Of a stretch of DNA of 64,000 bases, positions 45,301-53,168 are shown in pieces (the stretch's first letter is position 1; the number at the start of each line of letters is the position of its first letter). This DNA comes from Streptomyces huiliensis (GTDB lineage: Bacteria > Actinomycetota > Actinomycetes > Streptomycetales > Streptomycetaceae). The position numbers and the translations under genes are program-made. The notes beneath the pieces are model-generated. The model did not search any database, was not told the origin of the DNA, and saw only the letters and a list, made by a program, of their open reading frames with translations. The stretch is from the NCBI RefSeq assembly GCF_020037025.1, contig NZ_JAIQLH010000006.1, positions 1-64,000 on the forward strand, in the 5' to 3' direction.

Positions 45301-45890
45301 TGACGGAGATGTCCAAGACGAAACGACGCCGCCCGCCCGTGGTGGCGCCTGGCCGACCGGGCCTGTCGGGCGCGGCGGTCCGCCTCGGCGGTCTCCTGTT
45401 CGTCGTGGCGGGTCTGGTGTTCGGGACGTTCGCCCTCGGTATCTCCGGTCATGCGTCGGGGGTGTGGGGAACCCGCGGGACCTTCGCCGTCGAGCAGTGC
45501 GAGCACCTGTCGAACACGCAGCGCGGCGGTGGCCGCGCGGCGGACACCGTCCACTGCTCGGGCACCTTCCGCCCCTCGGACGGCGGTCCGGCACGGAGCG
45601 GCCTCGACATCGACCGCGAATACGAGGCGGGGCGCCGCGTCACCGCCTCCTGCGACTTCTTCGGCACCTGCTACAAGGTGGACCGGGTGAACGCGTGCGG
45701 CTGGTTCTCCGGGCTTCTGGCCGCCCTGGTGCTGCTGTGCATCGGCGGACCGGGAGTCGTCCACGGCGCGGCCTGGCGGACGGAACGGTACGACCGGCCA
45801 CGCGCGATCCAATGGCGCCTGGTCAAGGGCCTCTTCTGGACGTCCCTCGGCTTCCTGGCGCTGTTCGTGGTCCTGCGCTACGCGCTGTGA
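45300..45890 (+). CDS. Membrane protein of unknown function in the effector locus
   Basis: A 196-residue protein with three hydrophobic segments (GGLLFVVAGLVFGTFALGI; FSGLLAALVLLCIGGPGVV; FWTSLGFLALFVVL). Between them lies an external loop with four or more cysteines (EQCEHLSN, VHCSG, ASCDFFGTC). I do not recognise it. It overlaps the previous stop by one base (TGATG), and ATG at 45309 is an alternative start. It sits between two paralogous small membrane proteins. Confidence 0.65.
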   Translation: MTEMSKTKRRRPPVVAPGRPGLSGAAVRLGGLLFVVAGLVFGTFALGISGHASGVWGTRGTFAVEQCEHLSNTQRGGGRAADTVHCSGTFRPSDGGPARSGLDIDREYEAGRRVTASCDFFGTCYKVDRVNACGWFSGLLAALVLLCIGGPGVVHGAAWRTERYDRPRAIQWRLVKGLFWTSLGFLALFVVLRYAL

Positions 45891-46029
45891 ACGGGTACGC
45901 CGAGCTCACGCGGCTCACGCGGCTCGCGTGGCCACATGGTGGCCTGCCGCCGGCGGTCCGCCGGCCGACCCGGTCGCCTTCTCTTCAGGGGACGCCGGGA
46001 GCGCGGCATCACCATCCGGACGCGGCCCT

Positions 46030-46545
46030 ATGACGAAGAAGAAGCGCCCGCGCAGGCACAACCGGCCTTCAGCGCCGGAGCCCCTCCCCGGCTACGGCAC
46101 CACCTGGGTGGACCGGGGTGCGCCCTACTGGTGGCGCAGGGCCAAGTGGACGCTGTTCTGGCTGTTCCTGAGCCTGGTCTCGGGTGTCATGGGAGCCGGT
46201 TTCCTGTGGGGCATCGCCGAGGAAGGCCCCCTCGCCCTGGCGATCACCGCGCCCGTCGTCGTCACCCTGGGCGGCGTCACCGCTCATCTGACCATTCTGG
46301 AGATCCGCCGCGCCGACGGGGAGGACGTACCGGAGAGCCGGCTCCTGCGGATGAGCGCGGATACGGAGCACCTGCTGCTCATCGTGGCTGTCGTCCTGGC
46401 CGTGGCCCTCGCCTTGCTCGGAACGCTCGAAGTGGCGCTTTCTCCCATCCTCTTCTGCTTCGTCTTCCCCCACTTCATCCGCAGCCTCGGGCGCTATGCC
46501 CTCGGCGAGCGGGAGCACCGCGGTGAGCGGAAGCACCGCCGTTGA
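46030..46545 (+). CDS. Small membrane protein, candidate immunity protein 2 (paralogue of 44803 gene)
   Basis: A 171-residue protein. The N-terminal lysine/arginine run is followed by GTTWVDRGAPYWWRR, matching GTTWLRRGALYWSRR in the gene at 44803. The three membrane segments and the C-terminus RSLGRYALGEREHR also match. I chose ATG at 46030 so that the protein starts at MTKKKRPRR; the frame is open 34 codons further upstream without homology. Two related membrane proteins after one effector candidate suggest duplicated or diversified immunity genes. Confidence 0.65.
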   Translation: MTKKKRPRRHNRPSAPEPLPGYGTTWVDRGAPYWWRRAKWTLFWLFLSLVSGVMGAGFLWGIAEEGPLALAITAPVVVTLGGVTAHLTILEIRRADGEDVPESRLLRMSADTEHLLLIVAVVLAVALALLGTLEVALSPILFCFVFPHFIRSLGRYALGEREHRGERKHRR

Positions 46546-46601
46546 GCAGGAGCACCGCCGGTAATCCGGGCACGGCTCCTGAGTCGCGCCGGACGGGTGC
46601 C

Positions 46602-47246
46602 TCAGCCCACGCCCAGGAACCGCAGGACGGCGAGCACCCGCCGGTGGTCCGCGTCCGCTCTCGGCAGGTCCAGCTTGGCGAGGATGTTGTTGATGTGCTT
46701 CGCCACCGCGCTCTCGCTGACGACGAGTTGGGCGGCGATGCCCGCGTTGGAGCGGCCGGACGCCATCAGCTCAAGCACCTCGCGCTCGCGCGGGGTGAGC
46801 CGGTCGAGGGGGTCGCTGTGCCGGCGGAGGAGGAGTTGGGAGACGACCTGGGGGTCGAGGGCCGCGCCGCCCGCCGCCACCCGCCGGAGCGCGTCGATGA
46901 ACTCCTCGACGTCGGCGACCCGCTGCTTGAGCAGGTAGCCGACGCCCCGCGTGTCCCCCGTCAGCAGATCCGCCGCGTACCGCTCCTCGACGTACTGGGA
47001 CAGCAGCAGCACGGCGGTCCCCGGCCACTGCCGGCGGATGACGAGCGCCGCGCGGACGCCCTCGTCCGTGAAGCCGGGCGGCATCCGGACGTCGCTGACG
47101 ACCAGGTCCGGCCGCTGCTCCTCGACCGCCACGAGCAGCGCCTCCGCGTCACCCGCCTCGGCCGCCACCTCGAATCCCGCCGCTTCCAGGACCTTCACCA
47201 GCCCCACCCGCAGCAGAACGGAATCCTCGGCGATCACAGCGCGCAC
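46602..47246 (-). CDS. LuxR-type response regulator
   Basis: A 214-residue regulator. The receiver domain has D8, the phospho-acceptor D52 in LVVSDVRMP and K103-type lysine in LLKQRV. The C-terminal LuxR HTH reads LTPREREVLELMASGRSNAGIAAQLVVSESAVAKHINNIL. GTG at 47246 overlaps the histidine-kinase gene end by 13 bases. It is the cognate partner of that kinase (NarL family); its targets are unknown. Confidence 0.93.
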   Translation of the reverse strand: MRAVIAEDSVLLRVGLVKVLEAAGFEVAAEAGDAEALLVAVEEQRPDLVVSDVRMPPGFTDEGVRAALVIRRQWPGTAVLLLSQYVEERYAADLLTGDTRGVGYLLKQRVADVEEFIDALRRVAAGGAALDPQVVSQLLLRRHSDPLDRLTPREREVLELMASGRSNAGIAAQLVVSESAVAKHINNILAKLDLPRADADHRRVLAVLRFLGVG

Positions 47247-48499
47247 GGCAGCTCCACGGTCACGACGGTCGGGCCCCCCACGGGGCTGCTGATCGAAAGC
47301 GTGCCGTCCACCGACGCGACCCGCTTGGCCAGCCCCGACAGGCCCGTACCGCCCGCCTCGTCCGCCCCGCCCACGCCGTCGTCGGAGACGACCACGAGCA
47401 GTATCCCCCCGAACCGTTCGACCGTGACCTCCGCCCTGGACGCCTGCGCGTGCTTGACGACGTTGGCGAGCGCCTCCGAGACGACGAAGTACGCGACGGC
47501 CTCGATCGCGGGCGCGGGCCGGGACGCCAGGTCCACCCGGACGCGGACGGGCAGCGGGGCGCGGTCGGCGATCCCGGACAGGGCCGCGTCCAGGCCGCGG
47601 TCCTCCAGGACCGCCGGGTGCAGGCCCCGGACGAGGTCGCTCAGCTCCTGGATCGCCGCCTTCGCCTCGCGGTGCGCCTCGTCGATGACCTTCCGCGCCT
47701 CCTCGGGCAGATCGGTCAGCGTGACCTTCGCCAGCCCCAGGTTGACCGCCATCGACACCAGCCGCTGCTGGGCGCCGTCGTGCAGGTCCCGCTCGATGCG
47801 CCGGCGTTCCGCGTCGGCCGCGTCCACGACGCCCGCCCGGCTCTCCGTGACCTCCTCGACCCGGCGCGCCAACCGCTCGGCGGGAGTGGGGCCGAGGCGG
47901 TTCAGGGCGCTGCGGGTGTCGAGCCGGGCGAGGGCCTTCAGCAGCCAGACCGCCCCGTACAGCCCGCCCGCACCGGCGGCGGTCAGGTACGCGGCCTGGG
48001 TCGAGTAGCCGGCCTGCGACAGCCGGACGTCGACCGGCAGCGCCCAGATCCACACGTAGACCGTGACGGCCGCCACGGACGCCACCGCGACGATCAGCGC
48101 CCCCAGCGCGGCGAAGCCGACCAGCGGCCCGAACACCAGGTGGTACCGCGCCTGCGGCCAGAAGCGCTCCGCGCGCGGCCCCGCCCGCAGTTGTTCCCAC
48201 AGCGTCGCCTGCCCGTCCCCGGGACGGGTGACATCCGGTATGTCCACTCCCAGCCGGTCCCGGAACCGCGTCCGCTGCAGCACCGTCAGCACCGGCGACA
48301 GCACCGCCACCACGGCCGCCATCCCGAACACCGCCGCCAGGATGGCCAGGACCCGCGTCGGCCCGCCGTCCACCCACGGCACCGCGAGCACCAGCAGGGA
48401 GCAGCACTGGATCAGGGCGCCGTGGAGGTGGAAGACGGCGGACCGGCCCGCGCCCTCGAAAGGACGCAGGAGAGGCCGGTGCAGGACGGAGGTGCGCAT
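47234..48499 (-). CDS. Sensor histidine kinase (HisKA_3 family)
   Basis: A 421-residue kinase. Two pairs of N-terminal membrane segments (about residues 26-72 and 120-158) form the sensor part. The phospho-acceptor H240 lies in ERRRIERDLHDGAQQRLV, and the ATPase domain has VSEALANVVKHAQAS and VSDDGVGG. ATG at 48499 fits the family length; longer readings have no site. It is co-transcribed with the response regulator. The signal is not apparent. Confidence 0.93.
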   Translation of the reverse strand: MRTSVLHRPLLRPFEGAGRSAVFHLHGALIQCCSLLVLAVPWVDGGPTRVLAILAAVFGMAAVVAVLSPVLTVLQRTRFRDRLGVDIPDVTRPGDGQATLWEQLRAGPRAERFWPQARYHLVFGPLVGFAALGALIVAVASVAAVTVYVWIWALPVDVRLSQAGYSTQAAYLTAAGAGGLYGAVWLLKALARLDTRSALNRLGPTPAERLARRVEEVTESRAGVVDAADAERRRIERDLHDGAQQRLVSMAVNLGLAKVTLTDLPEEARKVIDEAHREAKAAIQELSDLVRGLHPAVLEDRGLDAALSGIADRAPLPVRVRVDLASRPAPAIEAVAYFVVSEALANVVKHAQASRAEVTVERFGGILLVVVSDDGVGGADEAGGTGLSGLAKRVASVDGTLSISSPVGGPTVVTVELPCAL

Positions 48500-48694
48500 G
48501 GTCGGAACCGTATGCGGCCGGCCGGCCCGCGGCCATGGCGCTGTCGTCCGCCCTGAGGGTGCAACCAGTACCACCCCGGAACGGACAGCACCGCCAGTGA
48601 CCCGGGCCTCTCACGACGCGATCGTGGAGCACGTGGGTCGGCGTCGTGGAACACGCCGCCCCGTCCCGTCGGACCCGTCGAAGGAGCCGCCCCG

Positions 48695-49291
48695 ATGACC
48701 GTCCTCGAACTCCCCTACCGCGCACCGTCCCCGAGCGGCGTCGCGCACCGGGGCGGCGCGCACGGGAACGACGCGCACGGGGGCGACGCGCATCGGGACG
48801 GCGTGGCCGAGGTCATCCCGCTCCACGCTACTGAGCCCGAGCCCCCCGCGCCCCGCCCCCGCCCGCGCCCCCGCCTCCTCGGCTACGCCCTGGCCGCCTG
48901 CGGAATCGCCCTGCTCCCCTGGCTGTTCGTCCTCGCCACGAGCCTCCCGGCGGAGGCGACCGCCTCCAGGTGGTCGGCCGCCTGGGTCGGGCTGGACGCC
49001 CTGGAGGCACTCGCGCTCATCACGACGGGCGTCCTGGCCGTCCGCCACCGCCCGCTCCACACGCTCACGGCCGCGGCGACCTCCGCGCTGCTGGTCGTGG
49101 ACGCCTGGTTCGACGTGATGACGGCCGCCCCGGGCGGCGACCTGGCCTCGGCCCTGGTCATGGCCGCCGCGGCGGAACTGCCGCTGGCGGCGGTGTGCGC
49201 CGTGGCAGCGGTCCGCGGCCACCGCGGCTCCGGTGGCCACCGCGGCTCCGGCGGTCACCACGGCTCCGGCGGTCACCGGACCAGCACGTAA
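48695..49291 (+). CDS. Membrane protein with C-terminal GHRGSG repeats
   Basis: A 198-residue protein. A histidine/glycine-rich N-terminus (HRGGAHGNDAHGGDAH) is followed by four hydrophobic segments (about residues 63-165) and a C-terminal tail of a 6-residue repeat, GHRGSG, three copies. The 18-bp DNA repeat behind it (about 49218-49275) is a likely slippage site. The histidine-rich ends suggest metal contact. Family unknown. Confidence 0.72.
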   Translation: MTVLELPYRAPSPSGVAHRGGAHGNDAHGGDAHRDGVAEVIPLHATEPEPPAPRPRPRPRLLGYALAACGIALLPWLFVLATSLPAEATASRWSAAWVGLDALEALALITTGVLAVRHRPLHTLTAAATSALLVVDAWFDVMTAAPGGDLASALVMAAAAELPLAAVCAVAAVRGHRGSGGHRGSGGHHGSGGHRTST

Positions 49292-49300
49292 TCTGCGCTC

Positions 49301-49831
49301 ATGACGCCGACGGACGACCGCCGCCTCCCCGCTCCCCTCCACGCCTTGGCGAGCGTCGAGTTCCCCCGCGCGGTCGACGAGGGCGGGATCGAGTTCGAGC
49401 CCTACCCCACCTTCCTCCCCACCGAGGAGACCACCGCGTGGTTCCGGGCCTGGACGGGCAACGGCACGGTGACCGGGGACGCGTTCCGCGTCTTCGGCGA
49501 GGACGGCGCCGGTGGCCTTACGGCCTTGTGGATCGCGCGGCCGGACGCTCCCCTGGCCGATCAGCCGGTCGTCCACCTCGGATCGGAGGGCGAGATGGGC
49601 GTCGTCGCCCGCGACCTGCCGGCCTTCCTCTGGCTCCTGGCCGACGGTTTCGGTCCGTGGGAGGCCGTCGACCCGCGCGAACGGAACCGGCCCGCGCACC
49701 GCGTCCCCGAACTCGTCGCGCTCGCCGAGCGGTTCGCCCCGGAGCGGCGGCAGTCCGCGCGGACCGTCATGGACGAGGCGGCACGGGAGTTCCCGGACTT
49801 CGAGGACTCGATCGACCACCTCTGCGCCTGA
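49301..49831 (+). CDS. SMI1/KNR4-like protein
   Basis: A 176-residue protein. The pattern FEPYPTFLPTEETTAWFRAW and FRVFGEDGAGGLTALWIAR, then LPAFLWLLADGFGPWEAV, resembles the SMI1/KNR4 (SUKH) fold, which includes many immunity proteins and stress adaptors. No toxin is adjacent on this strand. The ATG lies 9 bases after the preceding stop. Confidence 0.65.
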   Translation: MTPTDDRRLPAPLHALASVEFPRAVDEGGIEFEPYPTFLPTEETTAWFRAWTGNGTVTGDAFRVFGEDGAGGLTALWIARPDAPLADQPVVHLGSEGEMGVVARDLPAFLWLLADGFGPWEAVDPRERNRPAHRVPELVALAERFAPERRQSARTVMDEAAREFPDFEDSIDHLCA

Positions 49832-49840
49832 TGTCTGCCT

Positions 49841-50260
49841 TCACCCACCGAAGAACTTCTTCTTCGCCTCCGGGGTGACGGGAGTGAAGAAGTTGACCAG
49901 GTTGCCGTCGGGATCGCGGAACAGCAGCGACCGGTTGCCCCAGGGCATCGTGGTGGGCCCGCTGACGACATCGGTGACGAAGCCAGCGTCGGAACCGGAG
50001 CCGGTCAGCTCCCGGTGCACGCGGTCCACGTCGTCGACGAGGAACTCGGTGATCACGCTGTGGTTGTCCGCCGGCCGGGCGGAGCCCGGGGCGAACAGCG
50101 GGACGGTACGCGTCCCGGCGATGGCGAGGGTCGCGCCCGAGGTCCTGAGCTCGGCGAAGTCCTCGGTGAACCAGGTCACTCGCGCCCCCGTGGCCCGCTC
50201 GTAGAAGGCGGCGAGACGCGCCACGTCGCCGGTGATGATGCGGATCGAGACGAAGTCCAC
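49841..50260 (-). CDS. VOC family protein (glyoxalase/dioxygenase fold)
   Basis: A 139-residue VOC domain. It starts VDFVSIRIITGDVARLAAFYERATGA and ends LLFRDPDGNLVNFFTPV, with metal-site positions typical of the family. AAGGAG precedes the GTG at 50260. The substrate is unknown. It is divergent from the WYL regulator, which may control it. Confidence 0.88.
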   Translation of the reverse strand: MDFVSIRIITGDVARLAAFYERATGARVTWFTEDFAELRTSGATLAIAGTRTVPLFAPGSARPADNHSVITEFLVDDVDRVHRELTGSGSDAGFVTDVVSGPTTMPWGNRSLLFRDPDGNLVNFFTPVTPEAKKKFFGG

Positions 50261-50282
50261 GGAAAGCTCCTTGGCTGTGGTT

Positions 50283-50302
50283 GTGCTGTGCTGTGCTGTG
50301 CT
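50283..50302. repeat. Pentanucleotide repeat (GTGCT)4
   Basis: Four exact GTGCT units in the gap between the VOC and WYL-regulator start codons. Copy-number slippage here would change promoter spacing. Confidence 0.9.
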
Positions 50303-50374
50303 GAAGGGGTGCACCGCGCAGGCTAGGAGCAATAGCGGACAGAATCGGTCCGGTATGCGCAGTAGATTGCCCAC

Positions 50375-51418
50375 ATGTCCCGTCCCACCGGCCGCGTGCT
50401 GACCCTCCTGGAACTCCTGCAGTCGGGCGGCACCCGGACCGTGGCCGAACTCGCCGACCGGCTCGGCGTCGAGGGGCGCACCGTGCGGCGGTACGTGTCC
50501 CAGCTGATCGACCTGGACGTGCCCGTGGAATCGGTGCGCGGCCGCTACGGCGGCTACCGCCTCGCCCCCGGCCACCGCCTGCCCCCGCTCATGCTCGGCG
50601 ACGACGAGGCGCTGGCCGTGCTCCTCGGCCTGGTCGCCGGCCGCCGCACCGGACTGACGACCGCCGAGCGCGCGGCGAACGAGACGGCGGCGGCGAAGAT
50701 CCGGCGGGTGCTCCCCCGGCACCTCGCCCGCCGGCTCGACGCCCTCTTGGGAGCACTCGACTTCACGGACCGGCCCGGCGAGTTCGACACCCCGAACGCG
50801 GAGGTCCTGCTCACCCTCGCCGACGCGGTGCGCCACCGCCGGCCGGTCTCCCTCCGCTACACCGACCGCGACGGGCGGCGCAGCGACCGCACGCTGCACG
50901 CGTACGGGATCGTCGCCCACGCGGGCCGGTGGTACGTCACGGGCGAGGACGCCGGCATCGGCGAGGACCGGACCCTCCGGCTCGACCGCGTCACGGACGC
51001 GCGGGCCCTGCCCGGCTCGTTCGCACCGCCGCCCGCGGAGCCCGGCCCGGCACAGCGCGTCCTGTCGGGGTTCGCCACGGCCGGGTACCGGCACGAGGTG
51101 ACCTTGCGGATCCACGGGACGGTCGAGCGCATCCGCGCCCACCTCCCCGCCTCCGTCGCCCGCCTGGACGGGCACGAGCCCTGGGCGGACCAAGACCAAG
51201 GCCGGGACCAGGACCGGGACCAGAACCCGGCGGCCGAGCGCTGGCGGCGCGTCGAGCTACGCGTGGAGCGACTCGACTGGCTGCCTCCGCTCCTCGCCGC
51301 GCTCGACCGGCCGTTCGTCGTCGAGCGCCCCGACGAACTACGCGACCGCCTCGCGGCGTTCGCCGAGCGCCTGGCGTCGTACGCCCGCCGGCCGGAGGGT
51401 GAGGGGCAGGCGCCCTGA
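50375..51418 (+). CDS. YafY-type HTH regulator with WYL domain
   Basis: A 347-residue protein. The N-terminal HTH is VAELADRLGVEGRTVRRYVSQLIDL, followed by RGRYGGYRLAPG. The WYL domain contains LHAYGIVAHAGRWYVTGEDAG. A late stretch of aspartate/arginine/glutamine (QDQGRDQDRDQ) sits near residue 275. WYL regulators sense nucleic acids or ligands and often control DNA-damage or stress genes. It is divergent from the VOC gene. Confidence 0.92.
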   Translation: MSRPTGRVLTLLELLQSGGTRTVAELADRLGVEGRTVRRYVSQLIDLDVPVESVRGRYGGYRLAPGHRLPPLMLGDDEALAVLLGLVAGRRTGLTTAERAANETAAAKIRRVLPRHLARRLDALLGALDFTDRPGEFDTPNAEVLLTLADAVRHRRPVSLRYTDRDGRRSDRTLHAYGIVAHAGRWYVTGEDAGIGEDRTLRLDRVTDARALPGSFAPPPAEPGPAQRVLSGFATAGYRHEVTLRIHGTVERIRAHLPASVARLDGHEPWADQDQGRDQDRDQNPAAERWRRVELRVERLDWLPPLLAALDRPFVVERPDELRDRLAAFAERLASYARRPEGEGQAP

Positions 51419-51650
51419 GGTGGCGCACCTCGGCAGCTGGACCGGCGGGTACGGCGGGACCAGCGGGACTAGTGAGACCGGCGGGTACGGCCCGGCCCGT
51501 ACGACACCGCCGCGCCACGCGAACAGCACGCACGTGCCCCGCGTCCGAACGTACGCCGCCGTCCGCGCGGTTGGCTTTTCCGGGCCGACGGACGGCACTC
51601 CGCGAGGACCGTCACGGGGCTGGCCGGGGCCGCCGCCCGCCACACGCTTC
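51419..51650. other. Intergenic region with GGCGGGTACGG repeats
   Basis: Non-coding. GGCGGGTACGGC is repeated at about 51445 and 51480 with GGACCAGCGGGACTAG between. No promoter, terminator or gene is supported; it separates convergent genes. Confidence 0.4.
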
Positions 51651-52001
51651 TCAGTCCCCCTGTGCCCACGCGGCCATGGGCAACGACAGGTACACCCCCA
51701 CGTCGTGCGACCCGGCCACCGCACGGATCCCGGCGCACAGCCGGTCAGCCCGCTCCTGACGGTCGGCGGCCCGGCTCTCGAACCACTTCGACCGCACCTC
51801 GACGACGAGGTCCACACCACTGCTGTCCAGCGGCCCGAGCGGCCGGAAGCGCAGCTCGATGTCACCGGGCCGCAGCGCGCCGTCGTAGGGCTCCTCGGGG
51901 CACTCGACGGCGAGGGACACCAAGTGCGGCAGCGCTCCGCGCAGTTCACGAAGGACGTCCTCGGGAACGCGAGGCGCGTAAGTGATCTCCACAAGCGGCA
52001 T
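51651..52001 (-). CDS. Tautomerase-like small protein
   Basis: A 116-residue protein beginning MPLVEITYAP, with proline in the position of the catalytic Pro-1 of tautomerases. It later has VVEVRSKWFESRAADRQERADRL. The fold assignment is by resemblance only. It lies 9 bases downstream of the 52011 gene on the same strand and may belong to its operon. Confidence 0.6.
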   Translation of the reverse strand: MPLVEITYAPRVPEDVLRELRGALPHLVSLAVECPEEPYDGALRPGDIELRFRPLGPLDSSGVDLVVEVRSKWFESRAADRQERADRLCAGIRAVAGSHDVGVYLSLPMAAWAQGD

Positions 52002-52010
52002 CGGCCCACC

Positions 52011-52565
52011 CTACGCCGATCCCGGCCGCATCCCCCACGTCACGCACGTTCCCGCCCTTCCCGACCGCCACCCCGATCGCGCGAGCAGCGCACGCACCTC
52101 CACCGCCCCGGCCAGCACCTCCTCCTCATGCGGCACGGGAAGCAGCCAGAAGTCGCCCGGCCCCTCCCGCCGTCCGGGGTGTGGTGTGCGCAGATAGCGC
52201 AGGTGGTCGTCGATGCCGACGGCCCGCGTCCCGTTCCCGGCGGTCCACGTCCGCGCCGTGCCCGCCCGCACGAGGACGCTGTAGACGTCCCGCCGGCGGG
52301 TCACCACCACGCCGTACCCGATCCCCGCCTCCCGGAACGCCGCCTCGACCACGTCGTCCGTCCGTACCCCGGCGATGCCGCCCTCCACCGCCTCCGCCGC
52401 GAGGTGGACGACGTCGAAGCGCCGCCCGATCTCGATCGCGGGCGACCTGCCGTCCGCCCACGCCTCGTGGATCTCCCGCGGCCGCGGAACCCGGGAGACC
52501 AGCCACAACGCGCCGGGGTGGCGCTGGGTGGGGTACGTGACGGGAAGCGGCGGGTAGTCGCTCAT
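52011..52565 (-). CDS. Hypothetical protein, last core gene of a three-gene small operon
   Basis: A 184-residue protein starting YPPLPVTYPTQRHPGALWLVSRVPRP. It has features seen in bifunctional DNA primase/polymerase-like domains (FDVVHLAAEAVEGG; VLVRAGTARTWTAG), but the match is weak and I do not assign an activity. Its ATG overlaps the stop of the zinc-finger gene upstream (ATGA), showing translational coupling. Confidence 0.7.
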   Translation of the reverse strand: MSDYPPLPVTYPTQRHPGALWLVSRVPRPREIHEAWADGRSPAIEIGRRFDVVHLAAEAVEGGIAGVRTDDVVEAAFREAGIGYGVVVTRRRDVYSVLVRAGTARTWTAGNGTRAVGIDDHLRYLRTPHPGRREGPGDFWLLPVPHEEEVLAGAVEVRALLARSGWRSGRAGTCVTWGMRPGSA

Positions 52566-52831
52566 CGGCCCGCCTCCTCGCCGGCTCCGGGATCCGGGTC
52601 CACCCGCCAGAACGAGGTGGTCACCGCGCAGTACGCCCGGTGCGCCGGATGCAGCCGCGTGTGCTTCAGCGCCCAGACCTCGGCGAGCAGCGGGTCGCCC
52701 TCGCTCGCCCGGGACGTCTTCCGGCAGTCCCTGCACTGGAACTGGTGCACGGGCTCGCCCGGAAGGCCCGGCCCACCGTCCCGCGCCAGTACCAGCGCCC
52801 GCGCCTCCGCCACGCTGTCGGCCGCCCTCAC
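52562..52831 (-). CDS. Small zinc-finger-like protein
   Basis: An 89-residue protein with C33-x2-C36 and H57-x3-H61, a possible C2H2 zinc site (QFQCRDCRKTS; LKHTRLH). Such proteins accompany XRE-TPR regulators in streptomycetes. GTG at 52831 overlaps the interrupted gene upstream by a GTGA junction, and its stop overlaps the next start by ATGA. The function is unknown. Confidence 0.75.
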   Translation of the reverse strand: MRAADSVAEARALVLARDGGPGLPGEPVHQFQCRDCRKTSRASEGDPLLAEVWALKHTRLHPAHRAYCAVTTSFWRVDPDPGAGEEAGR

Positions 52832-53061
52832 CGCCGCCTCCCGTGCGGGTGCCGCCGCAGCTCGACGTCGCAGTCGACGACCCGCGAGAAGTCCCCGTCC
52901 CGCCGCGCCACGGCCCGCTACCGCGCGAGCGCTTCACAGACGTCGCAACCGGGCGCGGGAGCGGGCGCGTTACGGTACGGCTCCGCCGGGGCGCTGCCCA
53001 CGGCGGCATCGGCCAGCGCGGCGCGGCGGGCGCGGTCCTGGGGTGTTCGTTGGTGTGGCAT
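52828..53061 (-). pseudogene. Small gene interrupted by an in-frame TAG stop
   Basis: From ATG at 53061 the frame reads 47 codons to ALAR, then TAG at 52920-52918. It continues in the same frame (RAVARRDGDFSRVVDCDVEL...) for 29 codons to TGA at 52830-52828. The last TGA overlaps the next gene's GTG by four bases, the same coupling used downstream. This points to a single 77-residue protein with a Gln-like codon changed to TAG (C to T). N-terminal cysteines CDVC suggest metal binding. It could also be two short genes, but the second part has no start. Confidence 0.65.
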
Positions 53062-53168
53062 GTACGACTCCACGCGCAGACGATGTGCTGACCGTCACAT
53101 CGTGCTGGCGCGCAAGGGCCGGAACTGTCAGAGCCCGCTGACAGCCCGGGCCATGACCTGACGCTCGG

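Noticed and set aside
52640..53161. Plus-strand frames overlapping the small zinc-finger operon
   Set aside because: They are antisense to coupled genes with matching junctions (GTGA, ATGA), have no sites and encode arginine/proline-rich shadows.
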